Below, piece after piece: positions 25,794 to 34,640 of a stretch of 64,000 nucleotides of DNA. Made by a program: the position numbers and the translations under genes. Under the pieces are notes generated by a model that was not told where the DNA came from, searched no databases, and saw only the letters and a list, made by a program, of their open reading frames with translations. The stretch comes from Comamonas odontotermitis (GTDB lineage: Bacteria > Pseudomonadota > Gammaproteobacteria > Burkholderiales > Burkholderiaceae_C): positions 62,001-126,000 of the forward strand of contig NZ_JACHKZ010000007.1 in assembly GCF_014207855.1 (NCBI RefSeq). The letters run 5' to 3'. Each line of letters starts with the position of its first letter. Positions within the stretch are counted from its first letter, which is position 1.

Positions 25794-26345
25794 ATGGTGC
25801 CTTCCGTGTGTTTTATTGGATTGCCGGGTAGCGGAAAATCCACAATTGGCCGTCAGCTCGCCCGCAATTGGGGCGTCGAATTTGTGGATTCAGATCTTGT
25901 GTTGGAGCGTCGCCTGGGCTGCTCCATCAAGGATTATTTCGCAGCGCATGGCGAGCAGGCTTTCAGGGATGCGGAAGCGGAAGTTCTTGCCGATCTTGCG
26001 CGTGGGCAATCAGCCTGTGTGCTGTCAACGGGGGGCGGGGCGGTGCTGCGTGCTGAGAACCGCGCCGTGTTGCATGCAAATACGACGGTTTTCTATTTGC
26101 AATCCAGCCCTGAAGACATTGCCCGCCGCTTGCGAAATGACACCAGCAGGCCGTTGCTGCAGGGTGAAGATCCGCTCAAGCGCCTGCGGGATTTGTTGGT
26201 GGTGCGCGCGCCTTTGTATGAGGAGACGGCGCATTTCGTCATTGACACCGTTCGCTGCTCGACCGCGCAAGTTGTGCGCAAAGTGACAATGCAGGCTGAG
26301 CTCGCGGGCGTGGTTCCCATGGCTGGGGCGGCACCGCAGTCGTAG
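25794..26345 (+). CDS. aroK: Shikimate kinase
   Basis: Phosphorylates shikimate at the 3-hydroxyl in aromatic amino acid synthesis. 183 residues with Walker A GLPGSGKST near the N-terminus, the shikimate-binding DSD (FVDSDLVLERRLG), the STGGGAV Walker B-like/glycine motif and the lid arginines in RRLRNDTSRPLL. The usual pilQ-aroK-aroB order is broken here only by the lipoprotein gene and its terminator, so aroK needs its own promoter. Confidence 0.96.
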   Translation: MVPSVCFIGLPGSGKSTIGRQLARNWGVEFVDSDLVLERRLGCSIKDYFAAHGEQAFRDAEAEVLADLARGQSACVLSTGGGAVLRAENRAVLHANTTVFYLQSSPEDIARRLRNDTSRPLLQGEDPLKRLRDLLVVRAPLYEETAHFVIDTVRCSTAQVVRKVTMQAELAGVVPMAGAAPQS

Positions 26346-26637
26346 TGGCAAGGGATTGACACCATGGGGTGGCGCCCCACGCGAAGAGCGCTAACATGGG
26401 TCATGTCGTTGACGTATCCTGCCCGAGGTCTGCATTGGTAGAGAGGTTCTCTGGCTTCAATATAAATCTGCGTTTTGCTAAGGCGCGTTGTTGGCGCGGA
26501 GTGCAGATTTACGTCACATAGACCGAGGTGCAGCGGAACCCAGGCAAGGCAGGCCGATATCCACCAAGTTCAGGCTGTTAAAAAGACTGGGCCTGGATAA
26601 GATAATCACCAGATACCCATCATTAGCTTCATCAACC

Positions 26638-27735
26638 GTGACCGAAACTGTTCATATCGATCTGGGTGATCGTTCCTATCCCATAGTCATTGCTGGTGGC
26701 TCCATGTCGTTGGCAGATACGTTTGCGGCTTGTCCCAAGGCGGCGCAGGCACTGATTGTCAGCAATGAAACCGTAGCGCCGCTGTATGCCGAGCGCTTGC
26801 AGCGCGCTCTCTCGGGCCGCTATCCGCAGGTGCAGGTGCTGCAGTTGCCGGATGGCGAAGTGCACAAGAACTGGCATACCCTGCAAACCATTTTCGATGC
26901 CTTGCTGGAAAGCGGCGCTGATCGCAAGACGGTGTTGTTTGCGCTTGGCGGGGGCGTGGTGGGAGACATGACGGGTTTTGCTGCGGCGAGCTTCATGCGC
27001 GGCGTGCCTTTTGTGCAGGTTCCAACCACGTTGCTGTCCCAGGTGGATTCATCGGTGGGGGGGAAGACCGGCATCAACCATCCGCTGGGCAAGAACATGA
27101 TTGGCGCGTTCTACCAGCCACAACTGGTGGTATGCGATCTCGATTCGCTCGATACCTTGCCTGCGCGCGAGCTGAGCGCTGGGCTGGCAGAAGTGATCAA
27201 ATACGGCCCGATCGCCGATATGGCCTTCATGGACTGGTTGGAGGCGAACATGGACGCGCTGATGGCGCGTGACAAGCAAGCCCTGGCCCATGCTGTGCGC
27301 CGCAGTTGCGAGATCAAGGCAGATGTCGTCTCCAAGGATGAGAAGGAAGCTGATCTGCGTGCCATTTTGAATTTTGGCCATACGTTTGGCCATGCCATCG
27401 AGGCTGGCATGGGCTATGGTGTGTGGCTGCATGGCGAAGGCGTGGGGGCCGGCATGGTGATGGCAGCCGAGCTGTCGCTGCGCCTTGGGCTGGTGGATTG
27501 GGCTTTTGTTCAGCGCCTGCGGGCCTTGATCGAGAGGGCTGGTTTGCCCGTGCAGGGCGCCATTCTCGATGCGCACGACAACGCAGGCCGCTACCTGCAA
27601 CTGATGCGCCTCGACAAAAAATCGCAGGCGGGCGCCATTCGCTTTGTATTGATTGATAGCCCAGGCAAAGCCGTGGTGCGCGAAGCGCCCGATGCATTGG
27701 TGCGTGAAGTCATCGACACCTGCTGCGCGGCATGA
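26638..27735 (+). CDS. aroB: 3-Dehydroquinate synthase
   Basis: Second shikimate-pathway enzyme, converting DAHP to 3-dehydroquinate with NAD and a divalent metal. It shows [18 protein letters not shown] (NAD site), [20 protein letters not shown] and the metal ligands in [18 protein letters not shown]. The reading frame is open from an ATG at 26488, but the GTG at 26638 gives 365 residues beginning (M)[15 protein letters not shown], the family N-terminus and length. Neither start has a convincing SD. The 292 bases between aroK and this start contain no other gene that I can support. Confidence 0.93.
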   Translation: MTETVHIDLGDRSYPIVIAGGSMSLADTFAACPKAAQALIVSNETVAPLYAERLQRALSGRYPQVQVLQLPDGEVHKNWHTLQTIFDALLESGADRKTVLFALGGGVVGDMTGFAAASFMRGVPFVQVPTTLLSQVDSSVGGKTGINHPLGKNMIGAFYQPQLVVCDLDSLDTLPARELSAGLAEVIKYGPIADMAFMDWLEANMDALMARDKQALAHAVRRSCEIKADVVSKDEKEADLRAILNFGHTFGHAIEAGMGYGVWLHGEGVGAGMVMAAELSLRLGLVDWAFVQRLRALIERAGLPVQGAILDAHDNAGRYLQLMRLDKKSQAGAIRFVLIDSPGKAVVREAPDALVREVIDTCCAA

Positions 27736-27827
27736 CCGCGCTTTGGGCAAAACGGTTGCTGGCGATGATGCGGTACGCGGCTCTCTTTCGCGATTGATGG
27801 TATTCCGAGATTAGTGGAAAGGGCAGC

Positions 27828-29027
27828 ATGCAGGCCGTAGATTCATCTCCCGTATGGACTGAGGCCGGGCTTGCGCCCTACGCCTGTTATTCGCACCTCA
27901 GCAAGGGCCGCATCCATGCGCAGGATGCCGCGCCCACACGCAGCGAGTTTCAGCGCGACCGTGACCGCATCGTGCATTCTTCTGCGTTTCGCCGCCTGGT
28001 CTACAAGACCCAGGTGTTTCTGAACCACGAAGGCGATCTTTTTCGGACAAGGCTCACGCATTCGATCGAAGTGGCCCAGCTGGGCCGCTCCATCGCGCGC
28101 GCACTGCGCATCAACGAAGACCTGACCGAGGCTATTTGTCTGGCGCACGACCTGGGCCACACGCCATTTGGCCACGCAGGGCAGGATGCGCTCAACGCCT
28201 GCATGGTCAACTTTGGCGGTTTTGAGCACAACCTGCAGAGTCTGCGCGTGGTGGATGATCTGGAAGAGCGCTACCCCGGCTACAGTGGTCTTAATCTGTG
28301 CTTTGAGACGCGCGAGGGCATCCTGAAGCATTGCTCTGCCGCCAATGCCCGCAAGCTGGAGGCGCGGGAGCCCGGTGGCGTGGGGCGTCGTTTTCTGGTG
28401 GGGGAGCAGCCCGCTCTGGAAGCGCAGCTGGCCAACCTTGCCGACGAGATCACCTACAACGCACATGATGTGGATGATGGCGTGCGATCGGGCCTCATTA
28501 CCGTTGTGCAGCTGATGGAGATTCCGCTGTTTGCACGCTATGCGGACGAGGCGGTGCGCGAACATCCACAGCTGCAGGAGAGCGACTGGCAGCGCCGCTG
28601 GTTGTACGAAGCCATTCGCCGTATGCTCAGCGAGCAGGTATACGACGTGATCCGCAACACCGGTGCTGCTTTGCAGGCTGCGCAGCCCGCAAACGCCGAT
28701 GCGGTGCGGGCGCTGCCGCCGCTCGTTGGCTTCAGCGACGCCATGCGCGCGGAATCGGCAGCGCTCAAGCGCTTTCTGTTTCAAAACCTCTACCGCCACC
28801 CCCAGGTGGTAGATACCACCAGCCGCGCCAAGGTCGTGGTACGCGAGCTGTTTGATATTTACCTGGCCCGGCCCCAGGAGATGAAGCCACGCTATGCCGC
28901 GCGGGCCCAGGGCCTGGAGCAGGCAGCCTGCGCGCGCGTGGTGGCCGATTTCATCGCTGGAATGACAGACCGCTATGCCCTGCGTGAGCATGAGCGCTTG
29001 ACTGGCAAGCAGTTGTTGACGGAATAG
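27828..29027 (+). CDS. dgt: Deoxyguanosinetriphosphate triphosphohydrolase-like protein
   Basis: HD-domain enzyme predicted to hydrolyse dNTPs to deoxynucleosides and triphosphate. 399 residues with FRRLVYKTQVF, RLTHSIEVAQLGRSIARAL (first His), HDLGHTPFGHAGQ (HD pair plus further ligands) and a later Asp ligand in LADEITYNAHDVDDG, which together form the metal site. It matches the shorter dNTPase (type 2) subfamily rather than E. coli Dgt (about 505 residues). It follows aroB, a frequent order in betaproteobacteria. Confidence 0.93.
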   Translation: MQAVDSSPVWTEAGLAPYACYSHLSKGRIHAQDAAPTRSEFQRDRDRIVHSSAFRRLVYKTQVFLNHEGDLFRTRLTHSIEVAQLGRSIARALRINEDLTEAICLAHDLGHTPFGHAGQDALNACMVNFGGFEHNLQSLRVVDDLEERYPGYSGLNLCFETREGILKHCSAANARKLEAREPGGVGRRFLVGEQPALEAQLANLADEITYNAHDVDDGVRSGLITVVQLMEIPLFARYADEAVREHPQLQESDWQRRWLYEAIRRMLSEQVYDVIRNTGAALQAAQPANADAVRALPPLVGFSDAMRAESAALKRFLFQNLYRHPQVVDTTSRAKVVVRELFDIYLARPQEMKPRYAARAQGLEQAACARVVADFIAGMTDRYALREHERLTGKQLLTE

Positions 29028-29159
29028 CGGTTTTTGGCGGCGTAGGCACGCGCTTGCAGGGGGCTCCTAGCCGCCCATCGTGCAGGTTCGGAGCGTGTGG
29101 GGCGCCGCTGCGCAAGCGAGCGATTGCTCTACTGCCATGGGCGAGAAAGGCGCAATCGC

Positions 29160-29215
29160 TACAATGTGCCCAATTCTGCCTTGCCCTGCAGCCCTGAGAA
29201 CGTAGACACGTTCTC
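29160..29215 (+). promoter_or_regulatory. TACAAT -10-like box and 20-base palindrome upstream of the DUF1415 gene
   Basis: TACAAT at 29160-29165 lies in a GCTACAAT context, also seen (CCTACAAT) before the ABC gene at 60096. It is followed by a perfect inverted repeat, GAGAACGT at 29196-29203, AGAC, ACGTTCTC at 29208-29215. The palindrome begins about 30 bases after the -10-like box, a typical repressor-operator position. No -35 box was found at the right spacing. The rest of the 277-base gap shows nothing clear. Confidence 0.4.
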
Positions 29216-29304
29216 GCAAGCGCTGCAGGCTGCCGACGCCGCCGTGCACTGCCTGTCAAGCGCCGTTTGCCTGTACATCCATAACACCCACCAGAAAGCC
29301 CGCC

Positions 29305-29955
29305 ATGACCGATGACCACGCCACGCCTGCGCAAGGCGCATCCATGCACGAAATCGCGATTGCCGATACCGTCAACTGGCTGGAGAAGGCGGTGATCGGC
29401 CTGAACCTGTGCCCGTTTGCCAAAGGCGTGCATGTCAAAGGGCAGATCCATTACACCGTCAGCGATGCCGACGATGTGGAGGGTGTGGCCCGGGCGCTGC
29501 ACCGGGAGCTGGAGGCGCTGGCCGAAGCCAACCCCGAAAAGCGCGACACCACCTTGCTGATCCTGCCGTACGCGCTGCATGATTTTCTGGATTTCAACGA
29601 CTTTCTGGAGCTGGCAGACGACATGATCGACGAGCTGGAGCTGGGGGGGATCCTGCAGGTGGCGTCGTTCCATCCGCTCTACCAGTTCGAGGGGACGGAC
29701 GTGGACGATGTGACCAACTGCACCAACCGCTCGCCATACCCCACCTTGCACCTGCTGCGCGAAGACAGCATCGACAAGGCCGTTGAAGTGTTTCCCGAGG
29801 CGGAATCGATCTACGAAAAGAACATGGACACGCTTGATCAACTGGGCCTGGAAGGCTGGCTGGATCTGGACGTGGGTGCGCGCTGCCCCTTTCCTCACAA
29901 GGAATCGCAAAAGCACGCAGCAGCAGGCCATGCCGACGACCAGAAAGCCGATTGA
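29305..29955 (+). CDS. DUF1415 family protein of unknown function
   Basis: A 216-residue protein with two conserved Cys-Pro-Phe motifs, GLNLCPFAKG near residue 34 and ARCPFPHKE near residue 195. It also has DTTLLILPYALHDFLDFNDFL and QVASFHPLYQFEG, which identify the DUF1415 family. No catalytic function is established for the family that I know of. There is no signal peptide or membrane segment. Its stop overlaps the start of a methyltransferase gene by one base, implying coupled translation. A perfect palindrome in its leader may be an operator. Confidence 0.85.
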   Translation: MTDDHATPAQGASMHEIAIADTVNWLEKAVIGLNLCPFAKGVHVKGQIHYTVSDADDVEGVARALHRELEALAEANPEKRDTTLLILPYALHDFLDFNDFLELADDMIDELELGGILQVASFHPLYQFEGTDVDDVTNCTNRSPYPTLHLLREDSIDKAVEVFPEAESIYEKNMDTLDQLGLEGWLDLDVGARCPFPHKESQKHAAAGHADDQKAD

Positions 29956-30872
29956 TGACCAAGATCAAGCCCCAGCGCGACGTGAACGGCGCTGGCAAAA
30001 AGCAGCCCGCGGTACAGGGCATTGCCGAGCAATTGGGCCTCAAGCCCGGGCAGTCGATCGAGCTGCTCAAGGCGCTGCACATCCTCACGCGCGACGGCAA
30101 GATGAACCAGGATTCGCGCCGCAAGCTCAAGCAGGTCTACCACCTCTACCAGTTCATCGAGCCCCTGCTGGCCGAGCTGTCGCAGAATGAGCACACCGTT
30201 AGCCTGGCCGACCATGGCGCGGGCAAGTCGTACCTGGGCTTCATCCTGTACGACCTGTTCTTCAAGCAACTGGGCCGTGGCCGCATTTACGGCATTGAAA
30301 CGCGCGCGCCTCTGGTGGAGGCATCGCAGCAACTTGCCGCCCACCTGGGTTTTGAGCGCATGGCGTTTCTGAACATGTCGGTGGCCGATTCCACGCACGC
30401 CGATGCCATGCCCGAGCGGTTTGACATCGTGACCGCTCTGCATGCCTGCGATACCGCCACTGACGACGCCATCGCCTTTGGCCTGGAGAAGAAGGCCCGC
30501 GCCATGGTGCTCGTGCCTTGCTGCCAGGCCGAAGTGGCGGCCTGCCTGCGCCAGAGCAAGGCGCTGCAACTGTCACGCACGCCCTTGGCCGAACTGTGGC
30601 GCCACCCCATTCACACGCGCGAAATAGGCAGCCAGATCACCAATGTGCTGCGCTGCCTGTACCTGGAAAGCCAGGGCTACCAGGTGACGGTGACCGAACT
30701 GGTGGGTTGGGAGCACAGCATGAAAAACGAGCTGATCCTGGCGCGCTACACCGGCCAGAAAAAACGCAGCGCGGCCGAGCGCTTGCAGCAGTTGCTTGCC
30801 GAGTTTGGCCTCGATGCCTCGCTGCAGCACCGCTACCCCCTGCTGGCCGCTGCAGACGCCAAGCAGGCATAG
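29955..30872 (+). CDS. SAM-dependent methyltransferase (Methyltransf_32 / METTL25-like)
   Basis: A 305-residue predicted class I methyltransferase. An N-terminal region (about 1-75) with a KQVYHLYQFIEPLL segment leads to motif I SLADHGAGKSYLGFILYDLFF, then IYGIETRAPLVE (acidic ribose-binding position). After it comes TALHACDTATDDAI and VLVPCCQAE, the LHACD and CC motifs seen in the METTL25/GSTCD-related group. The substrate is unknown; nucleic acid or protein are both possible. An in-frame TTG one codon upstream is less likely than the ATG overlapping the DUF1415 stop. Confidence 0.78.
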   Translation: MTKIKPQRDVNGAGKKQPAVQGIAEQLGLKPGQSIELLKALHILTRDGKMNQDSRRKLKQVYHLYQFIEPLLAELSQNEHTVSLADHGAGKSYLGFILYDLFFKQLGRGRIYGIETRAPLVEASQQLAAHLGFERMAFLNMSVADSTHADAMPERFDIVTALHACDTATDDAIAFGLEKKARAMVLVPCCQAEVAACLRQSKALQLSRTPLAELWRHPIHTREIGSQITNVLRCLYLESQGYQVTVTELVGWEHSMKNELILARYTGQKKRSAAERLQQLLAEFGLDASLQHRYPLLAAADAKQA

Positions 30873-30888
30873 ATTTATCTGCTATTCC

Positions 30889-30935
30889 AAAAAGAGCTTT
30901 CAGCACTTGCCACCAAAGCGCTGAAAGCTCTTTTT
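30889..30935. terminator. Long bidirectional terminator hairpin
   Basis: A perfect 16-bp stem, AAAAAGAGCTTTCAGC at 30889-30904 and GCTGAAAGCTCTTTTT at 30920-30935, with a 15-base loop, lies between the convergent methyltransferase and LysE-type genes. A/T tails on both sides suit termination in both directions. Confidence 0.88.
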
Positions 30936-30944
30936 ATTGATGTA

Positions 30945-31574
30945 TCAGCGTGCCAGGGCCAGTGCGATGCCCATCGCCATCAATACGGCGCCAATCCCCC
31001 GGTTGAGCCACTGCGCCTTCTGCAGCACGCGATTGCGGATCGATGGCGTGGCCAACACGCAGGCCACGGCTGTAAACCATGCGCCATGTGCGACGGAGAT
31101 GAACAGGCCGTAGCCCACCAGCACCCACGACGGCGCGCCGGGCTGAACCACCTGTGAGAAAACGCTCACCACAAACAAGGTGGTCTTGGGATTCAGCGCA
31201 TTGGTGAAAAAGCCGGTGCGCACCGCCGCCCAGGGGGTCATGCTGCCGGTCTGCACCTGGCTATGGGTGCCCTCAGGCCCATCCGTCGCCGCGGGCAGAG
31301 CAGGGCTGCGCAGGGTCTGCCAGCCCACCCATACCAGGTAGGCCGCGCCCACCAGCTTGAAGGCCGTGAACCACGCGGGCGAATGCTGCAGCAGCCATGC
31401 CACGCCCAGCATGCTGTAGCACACATGCACCTGCACTCCCAGGGCAATGCCCCAGGCCACCAGCATGCCGATCCGCTTGCCGTACAGCAGACTGCAGCGC
31501 GTCACCATCGCGAAATCGGGCCCGGGGCTGATGACTGCCAAAATTGTGATGCTGATCACCGCGAGCCATTCCAT
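30945..31574 (-). CDS. LysE/RhtB family amino-acid exporter
   Basis: Inner-membrane translocator expected to export amino acids or derivatives. 209 residues with about six membrane helices and the family motif ISPGPDFAMVTR near the N-terminus, followed by a Gly-rich second helix. The start at 31574 (MEWLAV) is chosen because GAAGGA lies seven bases upstream; an ATG two codons earlier (31580) sits too close to it. It diverges from a LysR regulator, the standard arrangement, so the exporter is probably induced by the regulator's ligand. Substrate not determinable. Confidence 0.9.
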   Translation of the reverse strand: MEWLAVISITILAVISPGPDFAMVTRCSLLYGKRIGMLVAWGIALGVQVHVCYSMLGVAWLLQHSPAWFTAFKLVGAAYLVWVGWQTLRSPALPAATDGPEGTHSQVQTGSMTPWAAVRTGFFTNALNPKTTLFVVSVFSQVVQPGAPSWVLVGYGLFISVAHGAWFTAVACVLATPSIRNRVLQKAQWLNRGIGAVLMAMGIALALAR

Positions 31575-31581
31575 ATGCATT

Positions 31582-31602
31582 CCTTCAATTCAATAATGAA
31601 GG
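31582..31602. promoter_or_regulatory. Inverted repeat between the LysE exporter and LysR genes
   Basis: CCTTCA at 31582-31587 and TGAAGG at 31597-31602 flank nine bases. ATTCC and GGAAT flanks extend the symmetry with one extra base on one side. The centre fits the T-N11-A pattern of LysR-type sites. It overlaps the exporter's ribosome binding site, which is close for activation and would suit repression. Confidence 0.4.
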
Positions 31603-31670
31603 GAATTGTGAGAGGGAGAGAAAAGAAAGAAAATCGATTTATTCTCCGTAAAAAAGATGAGAAAAACTCA

Positions 31671-32597
31671 ATGAATTCGGCGCGCCTTCCCCCATTGAAA
31701 AGCCTGCAGGCCTTCGAGGCGGTGGCACGCACGGGCTCTGTGGTGCGGGCGGCAGACGCCTTGCACGTGACGCAAGGCGCGGTCAGCAAGCAGTTGCGAC
31801 AATTGGAAGCAGCGCTGGGCGTGGTCTTGTTCGAGCGGCGCAACCGAGGCGTGCACCTCACCGCCGCTGGCCAGCAGCTGTACCAGGCCTGCACGCAGGC
31901 GCTGCAGACGCTGGCGCAGGCCGTGGATGCCGTGCGTGCGCCTGCGGCCACGCGCCCACTGGTGCTGTCGTGCGAGCCAACCTTGGCCATGCACTGGCTC
32001 ATTCCGCGCCTGCCGCAGTTACAGGCGGCGTGCGCTGGCGTGCAGTTGCACCTGGTGGCGGGCGGTGGCGCGGTGGATTTCGGGCGGGATGGCATAGACC
32101 TCGCCCTGCGCCGCAACGATTTTGCACTGCAGCCGCATTGGCAGGTGCATGCCGTGGCACCGGAATACATGGGGCCGGTGGCCCAGCCCGCGCTTGCACA
32201 ACGTTGGTTGTCGCCGGAGCCGGGCGGCACAAAGCCTTTAACTACGCTCGTGGCCCTGCATTCCGCCACGCGCCCGCAGGCATGGGCCAACTGGTGGGCT
32301 GGCAGCTTTTCGGGCAACCGCCTGGCAGACCTGCCGCAGCGCATGGTGCTGGAGCATTTCTATCTGTGCCTGCAGGCCGCCATCAGTGGCCTGGGTGTGG
32401 CCATGGCGTCGGTGTACATGGCCGATGCCGCCGTACAGGCTGGCAGCCTGGCGGCGCCGCTGGGCTGGCGCGCAGATGGCTCCGGCTATGTGCTGATCCA
32501 TGCGCGCGGGCTGGGGGATGCGCGCACTGCCGGCGTACATGCCTGGCTGCAGCAGGCGATGGCGCAGACGCTGGCGCAGAACGGGCTGTCTTCATAG
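31671..32597 (+). CDS. LysR family transcriptional regulator
   Basis: 308 residues with an N-terminal winged helix (about 8-65: LPPLKSLQAFEAVARTGSVV then AADALHVTQGAVSKQLRQLE) and a C-terminal periplasmic-binding-like ligand domain with FYLCLQAAISGLGVAMASVYM. The pattern resembles the GcvA/AmpR-like group of LysR proteins. The frame is open further upstream, but the ATG at 31671 gives the family N-terminus. It is divergent from, and likely controls, the LysE-type exporter. Confidence 0.92.
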   Translation: MNSARLPPLKSLQAFEAVARTGSVVRAADALHVTQGAVSKQLRQLEAALGVVLFERRNRGVHLTAAGQQLYQACTQALQTLAQAVDAVRAPAATRPLVLSCEPTLAMHWLIPRLPQLQAACAGVQLHLVAGGGAVDFGRDGIDLALRRNDFALQPHWQVHAVAPEYMGPVAQPALAQRWLSPEPGGTKPLTTLVALHSATRPQAWANWWAGSFSGNRLADLPQRMVLEHFYLCLQAAISGLGVAMASVYMADAAVQAGSLAAPLGWRADGSGYVLIHARGLGDARTAGVHAWLQQAMAQTLAQNGLSS

Positions 32598-32672
32598 ACA
32601 GGATGCGTGCGCCCCGGGGGGCGAATCTACTGGTGTAGCGGGGCTCTTTCTTTGTGTTGATTCCACTCAACA

Positions 32673-32698
32673 GAAAACGGCCTTTCGGCCGTCTTCGG
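32673..32698 (-). terminator. Terminator downstream of pcaF
   Basis: On the minus strand ACGGCC, GAAA and GGCCGT form a 6-bp stem with a GNRA-type tetraloop followed by TTTTC (stem at 32677-32682 and 32687-32692). It fits termination of the pcaIJF transcript. Confidence 0.75.
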
Positions 32699-32729
32699 GT
32701 AGGTGCTTGTGTGCGCTGGGGAAAGTTGT

Positions 32730-33932
32730 TCAGACCTTTTCCAGAATCACCGCAATGCCCTGGCCCACGCCAATGCACATGGTGCACAGCGCGTAGCGGC
32801 CGCCCAGCGTGTGCAGCTGGTTGACTGCCGTGGTAGCCAGGCGCGCGCCCGATGCGCCCAGGGGGTGGCCCAGGGCAATCGCGCCGCCCCACTGGTTGAC
32901 GCGCTTGTCGTCATCGGCCAGGCCCAGATCGCGCAGCACGGCCAGGCCTTGCGCGGCAAAGGCTTCGTTCAGTTCGATCACGTCCATCTGGTCCAAGATC
33001 AACCCAGTGAGCTGCAGCACTTTGCGCACGGCCGGCGCCGGGCCAAAGCCCATGATGCGCGGCGCCACACCTGCAGTGGCCATGCCCACTACGCGCGCCT
33101 TGGGCGTCAGTCCGTATTGCGTGGCGGCTTCGGCGTTGGCCAGCAGCAGGGCGCAGGCGCCGTCGTTCACACCCGATGCATTGCCCGCTGTTACCGTGCC
33201 GCCCTCGCGCACCACGCCTTTGAGCTTGGCAAGCGCTTCGAGCGTGGTGGCACGGGGGTGTTCGTCCTGGCTCACAACGATGGGATCGCCCTTTTTCTGG
33301 GGAAGGACGACGTTCACGATTTCCTGGGCCAGGTAGCCTGCGGCAATGGCGGCGGTGGCTTTTTGCTGCGATGCAAGCGCCATGCGGTCTTGCGCTTCGC
33401 GTTCGATCTTGAAATCATCCGCGACGTTCTCCGCCGTCTCGGGCATGGAGTCCACGCCGTACTGCGCCTTCATCTGCTTGTTGATGAAGCGCCAGCCGAT
33501 GGTGGTGTCGTACACCGCATTGCTGCGGCTGAAGGCCGATTCCGCCTTGGGCATCACAAACGGTGCGCGGCTCATCGATTCGACACCGCCTGCAATCATC
33601 AAGCGTGCCTCGCCCGCCTTGATGGCGCGGGCTGCAGTGCCGATGGCGTCCAGCCCCGAGCCGCAGAGGCGGTTGATGGTGGCGCCGGGCACATCCACGG
33701 GCAGGCCGGCCAGCAGGCTCGACATGTGGGCCACGTTGCGGTTGTCTTCACCTGCCTGGTTGGCGCAGCCGTAGATCACGTCGGTCACGGCCTTCCAATC
33801 CACACCGGGGTTGCGCTCCATCAGCGCCTTGATGGGCGCTGCGCCCAGGTCATCGGTGCGCACGCCGGAGAGCGCGCCGCCGTAGCGGCCAAAAGGGGTG
33901 CGGATGGCATCGCAGATAAATGCGTCGGTCAT
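32730..33932 (-). CDS. pcaF: 3-Oxoadipyl-CoA thiolase (beta-ketoadipyl-CoA thiolase)
   Basis: Last step of the beta-ketoadipate pathway, splitting 3-oxoadipyl-CoA into succinyl-CoA and acetyl-CoA. 400 residues, the standard length. The acylated Cys is in INRLCGSGLDAIGTAAR, with the conserved His motif GHPLGASGAR and a second Cys motif CIGVGQGIAVILE at the C-terminus. The start at 33932 has an AGGAG six bases upstream; an in-frame ATG at 33956 lies before the SD. It follows pcaJ and pcaI on the same strand, completing the pathway for catechol/protocatechuate breakdown. Confidence 0.95.
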   Translation of the reverse strand: MTDAFICDAIRTPFGRYGGALSGVRTDDLGAAPIKALMERNPGVDWKAVTDVIYGCANQAGEDNRNVAHMSSLLAGLPVDVPGATINRLCGSGLDAIGTAARAIKAGEARLMIAGGVESMSRAPFVMPKAESAFSRSNAVYDTTIGWRFINKQMKAQYGVDSMPETAENVADDFKIEREAQDRMALASQQKATAAIAAGYLAQEIVNVVLPQKKGDPIVVSQDEHPRATTLEALAKLKGVVREGGTVTAGNASGVNDGACALLLANAEAATQYGLTPKARVVGMATAGVAPRIMGFGPAPAVRKVLQLTGLILDQMDVIELNEAFAAQGLAVLRDLGLADDDKRVNQWGGAIALGHPLGASGARLATTAVNQLHTLGGRYALCTMCIGVGQGIAVILEKV

Positions 33933-33972
33933 GGTGGTCTCCTGAATGGGTGTCAATGAAAAGGAAGGGTGG

Positions 33973-34614
33973 TTAGATCAGGCGCAGGCCGATCATCTCT
34001 TCCAGCGCGGGCTTGTCCAGCCCGGCCACGGTGTCGATGAGCTTGAGGCCCTGGGGCGTGACTTCGATCGTTGCCACATCGGTGTAGATGCGCTTGACGC
34101 AGCCGATGCCGGTGAGCGGGTAGCTGCATTGCTTGACGATCTTGCTCTCGCCCTTCTTGGTGAGCAGATCCATCATCACCCAGGTCTGCTTGGCACCAAT
34201 GGCCAGATCCATCGCGCCGCCCACGGCGGGAATGGCGCCGGGCTCGCCGGTGCTCCAGTTGGCCAGGTCGCCGTTTTCGGCCACCTGGAAAGCGCCGAGC
34301 ACGCAGATGTCGAGGTGGCCGCCGCGCATCATCGCAAAGCTGTCGGCATGGTGAAAGTAGCAGCCACCCGCCAGCAGCGTCACGGGCTGCTTGCCGGCAT
34401 TGGTCAGGTCGTAGTCTTCTTCGCCAGCCGCTGGGGCGGGGCCCATGCCGAGGATGCCGTTTTCCGACTGCAGAATCACTTCGCGGTCTTTGGGGATGTG
34501 GTTGGCAACAGCGGTTGGTTGCCCGATGCCGAGGTTGACGTAGGCGCCGTCATGAATATCTTGCGCCACGCGTGCGGCCAACTCGTCCTTGGTGCGTTTT
34601 TGGTAGCTGCTCAT
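33973..34614 (-). CDS. pcaJ: 3-Oxoadipate CoA-transferase subunit B
   Basis: Beta subunit of the transferase that moves CoA from succinyl-CoA to 3-oxoadipate. 213 residues. It begins YQKRTKDELAARVAQDIHDGAYVNLGIGQPT and carries the catalytic glutamate in LQSENGILGMGP; MDLAIGAKQTWVMM is a further hallmark. An AGGAG precedes the ATG. It lies 26 bases after pcaI and 40 bases before pcaF, in one operon. Confidence 0.96.
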   Translation of the reverse strand: MSSYQKRTKDELAARVAQDIHDGAYVNLGIGQPTAVANHIPKDREVILQSENGILGMGPAPAAGEEDYDLTNAGKQPVTLLAGGCYFHHADSFAMMRGGHLDICVLGAFQVAENGDLANWSTGEPGAIPAVGGAMDLAIGAKQTWVMMDLLTKKGESKIVKQCSYPLTGIGCVKRIYTDVATIEVTPQGLKLIDTVAGLDKPALEEMIGLRLI

Positions 34615-34640
34615 GGTGTTATCTCCTGCGCTGCGGCCGA

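Noticed and set aside
26488..26637. Fifty-residue N-terminal extension of AroB
   Set aside because: The extension has no resemblance to dehydroquinate synthases and no SD. The GTG start at 26638 matches the family length, though the longer form cannot be excluded.
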